This document shows positions 1-10,496 of a stretch of DNA of 64,000 nt, piece by piece (position 1 is the first letter of the stretch; each line of letters starts with the position of its first letter). Origin of the DNA: Ignelater luminosus (lineage: Eukaryota > Arthropoda > Insecta > Coleoptera > Elateridae); assembly GCA_011009095.1 (NCBI GenBank), contig VTPC01091314.1:50096-114095 (forward strand), read 5' to 3'. A program made the translations under genes and the position numbers. The notes below the pieces were generated by a model. It had not been told where the DNA came from, ran no database searches, and saw only the letters and a list, made by a program, of their open reading frames with translations.

Positions 1-1531
1 AAGGATATAAAAGCGTCAATTAGCAAAATTTCTTCCAAAAGCTTCCACGACTCAGAGTTTCTTGAGAAAAAGATTTAGCTAACCAGAAAACTTCAAGTTC
101 ATTTTAAGACATAGAATATATAAATGTGATTTTTCCCTTTATGAGATAAAATCACTGCAGATATACCTCTTATTTTATCTAAATCAGTATAGGTACTTCT
201 ATGTAAAATTACAAAATTGTGTACATAGCTAAATTTAGGAAATTAGGTACTTTATTCTTCAAAATCGTTTCTCTTCCAATAAGAAAAAGTTTCTTTGTTT
301 CGAGCACTTTATTAGTGGAATCCCTTAACCTTTTGTAATTTGTGAATCCAACAGGACACTTATATTCGTTTTCTATTTCAGTAAATCACTAACGATAAAA
401 GTCGAATATGCCAACATGAGTTAAATTAAAGGAAAAATATATGTAGATCCACTACATTTAAAAGAGAATAAAACGCTGCTGTCTGACGATTCTAAAGAAA
501 ATGAACTAAATTGGTAGAATAGACCTGGCGAAAGTTTCTTTTCTGCCAAAAATACTTATCATGGAATGTGACATAGTTATAAATATTACTAATGTTAATT
601 GTATCTAATTAAGATCTGCAAAGTGACACTTTAATAAGAAGTTTTGAAAAAGAAAAGTTTTATCTTAATATTGCTTTTCAAGAAACACAAAAGAAATTGC
701 AAGTTGGAAACATATCGGAGCAAATTAATGTAAAAGAATGGAAAGCTGCGGGGTTTTGGCTCTCGTTGAAATGTTCGTTTCTTGAGAAATAGTATGATAT
801 GTACCTAATGATATTTAAAAACTATGAATCGATGTTGTAGACACATAAATCATGATGTTTTATTTGTAGTAACTACCTAGTACTAGTAGAGCAGACTGTA
901 TTGTGCGTTAAAGAATTTTATAGAAATTAATAGGGAAATTAAAATGTCCATTATAAAAACAGTCACAATAATAAAATAAAAAATATAAATATAAAGTGAA
1001 AACTTAGGAAAGAAACACAAAACGAACGCCTTTAATATAATAACATGTTTCTGACTTTGCCTTTAGAAGCAGAAATTTGAAAAAATGTGATTGATCTACT
1101 ACATAAATTTGTATTCATTTAAATGTTTCTAAGAATGATAGAATTACATAATGAAACAATGACATTTAATTATACTCGTTAATAATACCATAATTCAAAC
1201 TGTTCCCCTTATTATGATACAAAGACAAAAGGTTATTTATAGTTTCATTATTTTATGCCTCCCAAATTTAAAATTTGGTGGCAACACTTTTTGCTATATT
1301 TGTAGAAATTTCTAAGTTGTATTCATTAATTCAAATACTTCTCAATAATTATGATAGAGAGATTATTACAACACAATATTGAATCGAATGGATTTTGAAA
1401 ATCCTAAAACATATTTACATTTCTCAATTCTATGATTACTGTTTACACGTGCAACATCAACACATTTCTGTGCTCGTCATCTTTTGCGTATCACTTTTGA
1501 CCATTGCAGGTTTCATCCTACAAATACTTAC
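1..1531. other. AT-rich, no gene seen
   Basis: AT-rich DNA downstream (minus-strand sense) of host exon 1655-1532. I looked on the minus strand for the next exon, which must begin with one base completing the codon started by CA, and found none with convincing splice sites and an open frame. It is probably intron. Confidence 0.5.
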
Positions 1532-1655
1532 TGTTGGGTTTCTACATACGAAACAATCTGTGAATTCATTTGCTTGGGATAGAAAGAAGTATCACTAAAT
1601 AACGTCGAATCATCATACAAAGTAGTTTGCCGCTCCAAGCTAGGTCTTCTTTGAG
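1532..1655 (-). CDS. Host gene internal exon (most 3' one in window)
   Basis: This 124-nt exon encodes about 40 residues beginning QRRPSLERQTTLYDD and ending near SQIVSYVETQ. On the minus strand it has a good acceptor (a T-rich tract ending TTTTTAG) and a consensus donor (GTAAGT). It starts with two bases that complete the codon left open by exon 2273-2146 (G plus CT, Ala) and ends with two bases of the next codon, so it fits the chain. The RRPSLERQ core is a basophilic-kinase-like sequence, but that is inference only. The polar, Ser/Thr/Tyr-rich composition matches the preceding exons and suggests a disordered linker. The rest of the gene lies off the left edge. The family is not recognised with confidence. 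Confidence 0.8.
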
Positions 1656-1826
1656 CTAAAAAATAAAAAGTGTGCATTAAGAACATTTTATTTGCAAAAA
1701 TTTAAAAATAAATAGTTAGTTACAAAAACAAAACAAAATCAAAATTTATAGTTGACACAAACAAGTATTTTGTCATTATTTAGTTGGAATTCTCTTCTGA
1801 TATACAAAAAAGGAAATCTTTGAATT

Positions 1827-2012
1827 ATGACCAGAGGTAATCAACGAGAAAAAGACAGAACTCGCAATTTGAATCAAAAGAAAAAAAATCCTAAAAAGAG
1901 ACTGGGTGAAGAAGAACTAACTGTTGAACAACGAAAATTAAGAGACGCTAATGCAATGCGAGAAAAGCAAAAACAGGCAGAAGATAAGGGGCAACCGCAA
2001 CCAAAACAGTGA
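1827..2012 (+). CDS. SERF/4F5-family small EDRK-rich protein
   Basis: An intact 61-residue ORF starts MTRGNQREKDR, which is the hallmark N-terminus of SERF (small EDRK-rich factor, 4F5 domain) proteins. It continues with a Lys-rich stretch (KKKNPKKR) and the conserved RKLRDANAMREKQKQAE segment, and ends in a Gln/Pro/Lys tail. Its length matches SERF1/SERF2 (about 60 residues). SERF proteins are small, highly charged, largely disordered factors known to bind nucleic acid and to speed amyloid assembly. The ATG has A at -3. AATAAA signals at 2079-2084 and 2103-2108 follow the stop. The gene is intronless and lies antisense inside a host intron, so it is either a functional nested gene or a recent retrocopy. 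I see no clear poly(A) tract or target duplication, and the frame is undamaged. Confidence 0.85.
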   Translation: MTRGNQREKDRTRNLNQKKKNPKKRLGEEELTVEQRKLRDANAMREKQKQAEDKGQPQPKQ

Positions 2013-2078
2013 ACGCAAGCTTTAGTAATGGAATAACATGCAGAAACAAAGTATGAGAATAAAAAGTGTCAATTATAT

Positions 2079-2084
2079 AATAAA
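2079..2084 (+). promoter_or_regulatory. Polyadenylation signal for the SERF-like gene
   Basis: A canonical AATAAA lies 67 bases after the SERF-like stop codon, with a second one at 2103-2108. Cleavage would fall before about 2130, just short of the antisense host exon at 2146, so the two transcripts could stay almost separate. Confidence 0.5.
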
Positions 2085-2145
2085 TACATGTCACTATAAC
2101 TGAATAAATCAATTTTACATTTATCGTTGCGTCTTTCTTGCTTAC

Positions 2146-2273
2146 CTTTCATTTTACGAGAAGGAGATTGGGTGTTGTAATAGTAAGGATCTTGTATATA
2201 ATCGGCATCTACATTGTCTACATTTTGTTGATTGTAATTGTAATTTGAATTGCATCCACTCCACATATTTTGG
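2146..2273 (-). CDS. Host gene internal exon (Tyr/Asn-rich)
   Basis: This 128-nt exon encodes QNMWSGCNSNYNYNQQ, then a VDNVDADY segment, then DPYYYNTQSPSRKMK. The acceptor is TTTTGCAG and the donor is GTAAGC. It takes one base at its start (AG plus C gives Ser with exon 10496-10348) and leaves one base at its end, which pairs with the CT of exon 1655-1532. Tyr, Asn and Gln make up about half of it, so it should be disordered. DPYYYNTQSPSR resembles DPLFYNSRPP in the preceding exon, which may reflect an internal repeat of a short linear motif. That repetition supports both exons belonging to one protein. Confidence 0.85.
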
Positions 2274-4790
2274 CTGCAAAATAATAAATGTGTTAGAAAA
2301 AAAGAGAAAGGTTTCTGAAATATCAAGATGGTGAAAATACCCTATTATGTTACATTTTTGCATAAAAAGCACATTTCCATTCTATTGATTACCGTAACTG
2401 CTCTTTTTAAGTAGAATTGCTAAAGATTATATCAAATTTAAATATTTATGTCTGTGCATAGGGAAGAATTGCTTTTATGATAGATTTTCTGCTTCTCTGA
2501 GCTGTCCATTTAGTATAATAAAGTGTTTGCCAAACTATAAAGGTACATATAGATTAGGTGTTTACTTTGTACATTTAAGAGATACTACAATCCTTTCTTA
2601 GAATGATGTCATACTAAAATATGTGTCTAATGCATGACCATTTAGAACAAAAGTTTATAACCATTTATGCCACAGAAAGTTAAGCTGTTGGTTTTTATTT
2701 CTAAAGGTCTTGGGTGTCTGCTTTTGACTTATTAGCCAGATATGGGAATTTTCCTTCTTTATTTTGAAAAACTAAAATTTTTACAATTTTTGATCATTAT
2801 TTTGAATTTTTATGTCTTTAGTCAAGAGAATCTATCATAAAATACAACACAATTAGCTTCTGTTGCGTACCCATGCTATACTTTCATTAGGTGAAGGACA
2901 TTATAGTGCTTTTTTGAATAAAAATCATTCTACGCATATGCAAATCATTTCAGAAATTATTACGTACTATTATCGCTAAGAATAATATTATCTATTAATT
3001 GATAAAAAAATAAATAAATAACGAATAGTATTGCAGTTTTATAAATAAAAATGCATTATTGAAATAGATTCTCTAGAAAATCTGCAAAGAAAAAAATTAG
3101 AATTATAAAAAGCACGATTACAAGCAACGTTGCGGTTAATCTGACACCGAGTATTGTTTTAAGTGGAAAATCAGTATTCTTTGTTGTCTATTTGACATGA
3201 GGAAAAATAAACGTTCCACAACATGCTCATTTTCATGAAATGTAGCACACGCGATATCTCCATCATTCTTTTGCTTTGTATTTTTACTGAACACAAGTCA
3301 ACCACAACAATAACTGCCGTTTGTTTTTCAAATCAAACTATTTCTGTTTGGTTTCCGACTGATACCACATTTTTGAGTTGCACGATTTTGTATGTATTTA
3401 AAAGTAACAAGTAGTCACGTTTGTTGACATCGCCTGTGATCTTAAGGTTTAGTTTTTCTTTTCAAATCAATTCTAATCTTGCAGTTCTGGGAATTGAACC
3501 CTTTCAATTATAAATCTCTACTGTTTTTTTTATGTATTTTTCATCATAAATAGAATAAATCCATTCATAGTGAAAAGGACAATTCTGTTCTTCGCATTAA
3601 TATACAAAACTAATAAAAAGTAAAATCGATTAATTTATTTTTGATTTTGACAAAAATTATTTAAAAGTCCTAATATACGATTATGCTTCTTTCTTTTAAC
3701 TTAATAAATGGAGTAATAATAGCAGTGCACTGTTTTCAGATTGTTTCCGCTTTAACGTTTCTGGCCACCCTCGTGCAAGAAATATTTTGCCTTCCTTGAT
3801 TTTAAGCATTATAAATAGTAAGCTTTACACATTTATCTACCACTGTAGAAACTCAAAAGCTCCATTAAATATCGCTTAGGCATTCAGTCACAAGCCTAAA
3901 GTAAAATAAAAAAAATCGAATAACTACGAAAATCTTACTTTTCTTGCTTTCATTTAAATGAAAGACATCTAAGTTTGTGCTTCTTCGAGCGTTGCCTATG
4001 AGATACTTGCCATGCACATTAGCAAGCAATCTTTGCTTTGCGTTCAGTTTTACGAAAATGAACTGTATCATTAGTAACGTGAAACCGTTTGGCCACTAAA
4101 GTCGAATAATTTAAACTACTTTAGTAAAGTAAATTTCTCTAAGAGATATTTCTGCATTAGTGATATCCCTTTTAAGAAAGCACCTACAATCAACAGTAGT
4201 TCTCGTTTTATTAAATTAATCCCTAGACGTCTGTTCACCTTCTAAGACTCAACTCAGCTACTTCTAGGAACAAAAACAGCAGCGGTGGCATCAGAAATCA
4301 ACAGAATCTACTTTTATGACCATCGACTTCTCTTGCTAAGATTACAAGCTTAAGACTATAGGACTATCCAACCTCTTATAAGAGATCGTTTGTACCACAG
4401 AAACAAACAATGAGTACAGGGTGACTTCATATAGTTATTCTATTGTGAAAGCGTTCTGTGGACCAATAAGGTTTACGGTATCAAGCAAGAACCTGAAATC
4501 AAAATGCCTGCTGTTCGGGAGTTACACACAATTGTATGCATTCATGCCTTTTTTCCATGAGTGTGCAAAGTATAGCTGGTGCCCTTCCTGTTCTTGATCT
4601 GATTTATGCAGACTCAATCACACTTCCTTCAATACTTAACTTCATAATCAAGCTATTTATAAACCAATCTAAACGACACCAAGACAGTTCTAGAGACTCG
4701 GAATTTGTAAAACTTCATGGTTCATTCATTAAGAATAAATATGAAGGGTCCAGGGGAATAACGATGAATGTCACATAAATGCTGAAATTG
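2274..4790. other. Intron sequence, no gene seen
   Basis: AT-rich intron of the minus-strand host gene. It holds only short random ORFs on both strands. A short ACAGGGTGA sequence near 4418 is like the ends of the MITEs at 17.1 and 38.3 kb but has no partner nearby. Confidence 0.5.
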
Positions 4791-5276
4791 AGTTTGTTGT
4801 GCCATCTAGGGAAGACCGGGTACAAAAGTAACGGCTGGTCGAAAGTAACAGACACTCAACAGAATTGTCCAATAGCCGAAACAACGCGTGCAACCGTTGA
4901 ATGTCAGCTTGCGACGCCCCCCAAGCATGTAATGTGTCGCCGCGCTCGTGCTGCATTCGTGGGTTGTGTTAGAAGACACTACGTGATTTTTTCAACCAAA
5001 AGTAAGTTTTTTGATGTTTATTCATTTAGTGTTTAAGTAGTATTAAGGTGATGATATCAACGTGACTGTTTGCCTAGTAATTTGTAATTAGATTATCTGT
5101 AGCATGTTATAAACGATTTTTGTGCAGCACACTCACCTTTGAGGTATCGGCGTTTGTAACCTCAAAAACTTGGTTGGATATAGAAGTAACATGACACAAC
5201 GGGGACAAAAGTAACATGTTATACTGTCGGTATGCATGTCCTTAATGCTTCTTTTTATTTGTTTTGTTGCAACAGG

Positions 5277-5705
5277 ATGCCGCGACAGCGAGCCAGAAAA
5301 ACAAATAGAGGCACCATTGACACAGTAGTCTATAGAAAAGCAGCGGATGAGCATTTTAAGGACAAGACGAAGATAAGAACACTAGCGAAAAAATACAATG
5401 TTTGCCATGTTACATTATACAGATTAATACGAAAACTTAAAGCAGGATACCGTTGTGTCAACCGTGTCCTTACATCTAAAGAAGAAACAATTTTACAGGA
5501 CTATATAATTCAGTGTTTCAAGGTATATTTTGGATTGGTTCCGACTGAAGTGCGAAAGTTGGCATACGAATTAGCGGTTAAACACCAAAAGAAATATCTG
5601 GAGAAATGGGATGAGAATTATATGGCGGGCAAGCAATGGTTATCTGGATTTCTAAAGACATCCAAATTTATCTCTGAGAAGCCCACAGGCAACGAGCCTA
5701 TCTAG
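5277..5705 (+). pseudogene. Pogo-like transposase, N-terminal DNA-binding part
   Basis: The frame begins at ATG 5277 (MPRQRARKTNRG). That ATG directly follows a pyrimidine-rich tract ending CAACAG, which suggests an acceptor, so I prefer it to the upstream ATG at 5232. Residues 15-60 form a psq-like helix-turn-helix (YRKAADEHFKDKTKIRTLAK, then YNVCHVTLYRLIRKL). Residues 65-130 match a CENP-B/Tc5-type DNA-binding domain, with KQWLSGFLK near its end. The frame stops at 5703-5705, after GNEPI. Homology continues in a shifted frame with SSASSFNKFFDNL and then the DDE core, so this is a truncated transposase and not a host gene. Such proteins bind transposon ends in the nucleus; this one could only bind, not cut. 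Confidence 0.8.
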
Positions 5706-6900
5706 CGCTTCGAGTTTCAATAAATTTTTTGATAATCTTTCAGAAGTTATAGATAGGTATAAGTTTGAGCGAAAAGATATATGGAATACGGACGAGACCG
5801 GGGTGACGACGATCCAAAGACCAAACAAAGTGGGTGCAGTAACTTTTGCCAAACGTGGGAGGTTAGTAACTGTTGCTCAAGGAGGACACATACCTCCTTT
5901 TTTGTATTTCCGTTAAAGCGATACCAAGACCACATGATACGTGAAGATCTTATTGGGTCTGCTGGTGCTGGAAATGCTAGTGGCTGGATTCAAGAAGCAG
6001 AGTTTTTGTTGTTTTAAAAACGTTTCAAAATACAAGCCAAGCCTACGATTGATGAAAAATGTCTACTATTGCTCGATAATCATGTGTCACATGTATCTAT
6101 TCAAGCCCTTGATTATTGTATTGCTGTCTTTTCCTCTCCACTACATCCACAAACTGCAGCCCCTGGTTAGAACGGCTTTTGGGCCATTCAAAAAATGATA
6201 AACACTGCCAAACAATGACCATACATTATATTCATGGGATTGTTCGAGAAGTATTTGTCCTCGCCGTTATCGATAGAAATGCTATTGCTGGTTTTACCTA
6301 CATTGGCATAAGTTTATTGATAGGAACATCTTTGCCGAGGTTGACTTCGCACCGTCTTCTGTAACGGATCGTCCCTTGCTAGCCAATAATGAAATTCAAC
6401 GAACAGCCGCCGAAGTTAATTAGACGACTAAAACAGATGATATTCCAGAACCAGGACTAAGCAGCCAACATAATGATCATTCGATCAGATCTAACAATGT
6501 CGAATCATCAACTCCCCAGGCTGTATCGAACACTCAAACCGATGTTGCTAGTCAGCCATTAAACGCTGCTACCTCAGAAGTACCAAGTTCGCCACAGCCT
6601 GGGCCTAGTGGGCTACAAGCGACTTTTACAGAGCCAATTCCTTTTTCACCTAAAGATATAAAAGACCTCTACCGCAAGCTGGTCCAAGATCCGAAACAAA
6701 AAGAGGTGGTAAAAAACGTAAAACTGCGATACTTACTGATACTCTGAAAAAAATGCAATCGAAGAAGAATATAACCAAAAAAATAAAGCTAAGAAACCAA
6801 TATTTTAAACCAGAAAAAGGCAAGAAAAAATTACCATCTTGTATACAAAAGGAAAATGCCAGGGTAAGAAAACGAGGAACCCTCATGGAAGCAAAGGAGA
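5706..6900 (+). pseudogene. Pogo-like transposase, DDE core and linker (several frames)
   Basis: The catalytic core is readable only by changing frame. IWNTDETGVTTIQRP near 5781 gives the first Asp, and LLLLDNHVSHVSIQALDYC near 6070 gives the second Asp. Then come short matches and a Ser/Pro-rich linker with QPGPSGLQATF near 6600 and FSPKDIK near 6645. Stops and frameshifts separate these blocks, so no catalytic protein can be made. This arrangement is the usual one for the insect pogo-like family in which the linker leads into a terminal zinc-binding segment. Confidence 0.75.
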
Positions 6901-7051
6901 AAATTGTTTTTGTTTAGTTTACCTGAAGCTATTCAGTAATAGCTTACCAAAAGAAAAATGGGGGCAGTGTATAGATTGTAAGAAATGGTCTCACGCTGTG
7001 TGCACCAAAGATGATACATGTTACGTTTGCCATAATTGCGAGTCTGAATAG
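6839..7051 (+). pseudogene. Pogo-like transposase C-terminal Cys/His cluster
   Basis: An open segment ends with WGQCIDCKKWSHAVCTKDD then CYVCHNCESE and a stop. The W-x-x-C-x-x-C-x-x-W-x-H-x-x-C pattern is the PHD-like zinc-binding tail often seen at the end of insect pogo-like transposases. It is out of frame with the upstream linker. The ATG at its start is internal and probably not a genuine start codon. Confidence 0.7.
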
Positions 7052-7094
7052 AAACAGTTTTTGTTATTTGTGAGAAGAAAATAATAGGTAGTCC

Positions 7095-7560
7095 CATTCA
7101 AACAGGACCGCTTTGGACCGCGTTCGCTTGCATATTCCAAAGACAGTAGAGGGTGCTATAGCAAGGACAGACTGTGACCGGCGAGGTGTACAGAGACTTT
7201 CTAAATTGGATGGCGGCAAGCAACGTCAAGAAGCCCATTCTCACACATGACAATGGTGTCCACACACATTGCCAATGTGGTGCGTGAGTGGCTTGATCAA
7301 AACCAAATCTAAACATGGATCCAGCCACCATATTCGCCAGATTTACAGCCACGTGATTTTAACTGTTTTGGCAATCTGAAGATTGGTCTAAGTGGTACTC
7401 GATATGCCAACTTTGATGTCCTCAAAAATAGGATTGATAAGGTTTTGCAAGATGGTTTGGGGCGTGGCCTATATCAAAGTGTTTTCAGGATGTCTGAGAA
7501 ATAGCAAAAGGTGATCTACAATGGTGGACAAGTCTTCCAAAAAAACATTAAAAAGAAATT
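7095..7560 (+). mobile_element. Tc1/mariner-superfamily transposase fragment
   Basis: The 3' half of a transposase is readable on the plus strand: QGQTVTGEVYRDFLNWM, KKPILTHDNG (second catalytic Asp), then IANVVREWLDQNQ, QPPYSPDLQPRDFNCFGNLK (third catalytic Asp in PRDF) and SGTRYANFDVLKNRIDKVL. A one-base loss just after the HDNG motif and two in-frame stops (after DQNQI and after MSEK) show that it is dead. The spacing between the second and third catalytic residues is about 35-36, with Asp at the third position. No terminal repeats are visible. It sits right behind the pogo-like C-terminus and may have been inserted into that element's 3' region. Confidence 0.75.
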
Positions 7561-8280
7561 CAAAGCATCGCAAATTGGTTTAATGCTTGTAAAATATATT
7601 GCGGACAAAAGTGCACCGCATAAGATTTTATGATGAGAAAATCCTTGGTTTCTTATTATGTTAAAGTGCCTGCGGAAAAAGGTTGTATCACGTCAGAGAT
7701 TATAAGAAAAGAAACGGGAAGAGCAGTCTCTACCTTTTCTACAAATTCAATAGCGTTTTGCCTAAAACACAATCAAAAGGTTCAAGAAAGGGAAAACTTC
7801 ACTTCTTGTCTGTAGAAGAGGACACACGGCACATTAAAAGCGTCACGGTAGATCCTCCTACGCTAAAGCCTTTGGTGTACGTCTCAAGAAACTATCTCTA
7901 TCTTAAGAAGCTTCTACTTATTCGACAAGCTATTATTAATTAATCATAGTAATAGTAACTGCCAATATGTGACGATTTACATAATGTCGATGACAATAAA
8001 TCCTACAGACGTGTTGTAGATTCAGCAGCAAAAATAATTTTGTCTCGTTGCATATCATTAAGGCCTGTTAATCTTAAAATTAGTCATTTAACCTTTTTTT
8101 ATTTTTGCGTCTATATCAGTTGAGATTTCTTTAGTTAAAAAAAGCATAACTAATAAACAAATTGTGGGAAAAAATTTTTTCCGATGGATTATTGCTCATT
8201 AATGTATACCAATAATACCTAAATTTTTTTATTCCTTAGTATTTATATTTAATAGGTAAAAAATTTTTTTTTTTTTGTTA
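7561..8280. other. Unidentified sequence after transposon fragments
   Basis: It contains GGACAAAAGTGC near 7603, which resembles the AAAGTAAC repeats of the pogo-like element and may be its 3' remnant. Two overlapping short ORFs (7630-7815 and 7683-7943) match nothing I recognise. The remainder is AT-rich, ending in a poly(T) run near 8260. Confidence 0.3.
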
Positions 8281-8660
8281 AAGAGAGCAAACTAAGCGGC
8301 GCGGGCGGCTGCCAGATCACGCGTTTTTAGACCTATTTTCACCTCTAAATTAAGATTATAAATATTGATGGTACAATTCCGGGAGTTAAGACTTTTTCGT
8401 AGGAAATTTCCTGCTCTTTAAGAATCTTGTTTTTTATTTCGGATATTTACAATATTCTCCGAGATATTTGCAAACAACGAAACCCCTTTTTTACGAACTT
8501 TTTTATAACTTTTGCAATTTTTTTGCGCGGGACTTCGAAATGTTCGAAAAGTTTCTAAATGCCATTCCAAATCGAATGACACCTCGATCATAAGTTTTGG
8601 TGAAGTCAGGCAAAAAATAGCCAAAATGGAACTTGTGAACCACACTATATGTGATGGAAT
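8281..8660. repeat. Possible dispersed-repeat remnant
   Basis: A GC-rich patch (near 8297-8325) is followed by a segment with homopolymer runs and phrases such as CTCCGAGATATTTGCAA that recall common arthropod interspersed repeats. There are no clear terminal repeats and no coding content. Confidence 0.25.
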
Positions 8661-9487
8661 GAAATATTTTATATTATAGTTGAGTAAAAAGTTCTAGACT
8701 ATGAATAACCTTAAAAAGCAGGCAGTGTAAAGCATGGCAAAGTGAACACTAAAAAGTAGACAGAAGAATAAAAAGTAGAAAGTTCTAGTAGTGAGACTTA
8801 AGTTTGAAACACAGTAAATGGTTTTAAGATATGATAACTCCAATAAATAGAGACTGCAAAGTGAAATGTCATAAGTTAAGTAGGATAAATAAAGAATGGG
8901 AAATGATAAATTTAAAACAGAATAAAACAAAACTAAGATAAAGAAGTAGTATAAAATGATTACTACTTTAACATTTGTTTTTGTATTAATTGCATGCTTA
9001 GTATTTTCTAAACTTAATTGCTTGTATTTTGGACATTACAATTTTAATCATAAGTTCCTTTTATTAAGTTAATAAGTTAATTCAGTGAACCATTTACGCG
9101 CCCTTGAGTCTCATACAATTTGCACCAAGAGTAAAATAGCAATGGAGCATTTTGAAATACAAAATTCTAAAGTACATACGTATTTTGCAGATTTTCTAGA
9201 ATAATTCCTATATTATGGATCACTTATTTTATTATCTAATTTCAAAAATTAAAAACTTCAACTACAGAATACGGAAATTAATTCTGCCGTGACTACTGGT
9301 TATATTCTAACGTACTTTAGTTAACTTACTTATTTACATAGATACTTATTAACTACCAAATCTTAATATGCATTATATACATAATCATACTTCTATAGAT
9401 GTGCTAAACTGTATCTCATTCTTCTAGAGATCAACAATTTGTCTATTAATAAAAGCGTGTAATTCAGCTAATCGAGCGAACTCTTAC
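8661..9487. other. Intron, nothing seen
   Basis: AT-rich intron between the microexon and the flanking exons; no repeat ends or coding frames noticed. Confidence 0.5.
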
Positions 9488-9520
9488 CTGTCTTCATTAT
9501 CCCACATATATTTTCGTCGC
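9488..9520 (-). CDS. Probable 33-nt cassette microexon of the host gene
   Basis: On the minus strand an acceptor (TTTTGTGCGCAG) and a donor (GTAAGAG) bracket exactly 33 nt. The length is a multiple of three. With the AG left by exon 10496-10348 it reads R-RRKYMWDNED-S and rejoins the first base of exon 2273-2146 with no stop. Inclusion adds 11 residues and skipping leaves the frame intact, as expected for a regulated neuronal-type microexon. The patch is more GC-rich than its surroundings. The evidence is splice sites plus frame only; there is no homology, so chance cannot be excluded. Confidence 0.55.
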
Positions 9521-10347
9521 CTGCGCACAAAATTGATAAATTGATAAGATGAGGGAACCCAAGAACAGTTTTACTTTCTAATAAAGATCAAAGGGGAGTT
9601 TTAAATGAAGGCACGGACCAAAACGATGAAATGTCAGATATAGCAGATAGTGGAGTTTGCTTTAATTTCTTAAAGCGGAATCAAACTTTGTAATTTAGTA
9701 AAAGTACCGGGTTTGAAATCAAATAATCCTGAATTACAAACACATTTACTTTTGATTTAATGAGGTAAAAGTTTGTAAATTTCTAGAATAAACAATAATT
9801 AAAAAAAATCTACGCTGCTAATAAATAAAAAACCGTAAACTGGATCGTTTCGGAAACTACTAACTAATTTAAAATTCAAATGATTTTGCGGGAGCCATAA
9901 AACTGTTTTATTCGTACCCTTAATAAAGTTACAAACCTGATAATGTAAAAATTAATATGCATTTCGAAATTGTCAGCAAATTTACCTCAAAATGATCCTC
10001 TCTAAACCAGAAATACTCGATACCCATAACTGAAATATTTACAGGGATTAAGAATCCACAGGTGTTAAAGCGGATATTCCCGCAGTCGGGTATTTATTTA
10101 GTGCAATTGGATTGTTGAATTTGATGCAAACACTAGAATTAACGTTATGAAAGTTATGAACAGTCCGTTATTGAAGTTTGCTCGTTTTAAAGTTTGTCTA
10201 TTTTTATTACTACTGTAATAATAGGAATTAAGAGTAACATAAAACTAGAAATGTGTAATGAAGTTTTATAGGACTAGCTGCATATGTGCTTACTCTAATA
10301 ACATGATGTGCATGTTACATAAACTTTGTTATAAAAGCATAGTTTAC
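9521..10347. other. Intron, nothing firm
   Basis: AT-rich intron. A 44-nt candidate exon at 9986-10029 (minus) has plausible splice ends but breaks the frame and was rejected. Confidence 0.45.
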
Positions 10348-10496
10348 CTGGAGTAGTCCTGCTTGTAATAGTTGGGTGGCCTGCTATTATAAAAAAGCGG
10401 ATCAGAATCTAGGTTGTAATCTTGAGACTGCATGGAATTTTGTTGTATACTAGTGGAGTTGTACCCGTAATCGTCTGTATTGTTGGGAGAATACCT
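10348..10496 (-). CDS. Host gene internal exon (DPLFYNSRPP motif)
   Basis: This 149-nt exon encodes RYSPNNTDDYGYNSTSIQQ, then NSMQSQDYNLDSDPLFYN and SRPPNYYKQDYS. The acceptor is AAATTTCAG and the donor is GTAAAC. It begins in phase 0, matching the CAG codon that ends exon 16371-16076, and ends with two bases (AG) that pair with the single C opening exon 2273-2146, or with G from the microexon. The composition is rich in Tyr, Asn, Ser and Gln, with no hydrophobic core, so it should be a disordered linker. Nothing here identifies the family. Confidence 0.85.

Larger units (their letters stand above)
1656..2145 (-). other. 490-bp host intron containing a nested gene
   Basis: This short GT-AG intron separates host exons 2273-2146 and 1655-1532. 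On the plus strand it contains the whole SERF-like coding sequence (1827-2012) and its polyadenylation signals. That leaves about 170 bp upstream of the ATG for a promoter unless the promoter overlaps the host exon. Confidence 0.75.
4805..7075 (+). mobile_element. Decayed pogo-like (CENP-B/jerky-type) DNA transposon
   Basis: This plus-strand relic carries most parts of an insect pogo-like transposase in broken frames: an N-terminal psq-type helix-turn-helix, a CENP-B-type DNA-binding segment, a DDE catalytic core, a Pro/Ser-rich linker and a C-terminal Cys/His cluster. The 5' region holds repeated (A)AAAGTAAC motifs (near 4824, 4840, 5183 and 5205) that look like transposase-binding or terminal repeats. 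I could not find a matching inverted terminus at the 3' side, so the borders are approximate. The reading frame is lost several times between about 5700 and 6900, so it is inactive. A separate Tc1/mariner fragment directly follows. Confidence 0.8.

Noticed and set aside
9986-10029. 44-nt minus-strand candidate exon (acceptor AAATATTTCAG, donor GTAAATT) reading MGIEYFWFREDHFE in one frame
   Set aside because: In the phase set by the neighbouring host exons it hits a stop, and its length is not a multiple of three. No independent support.
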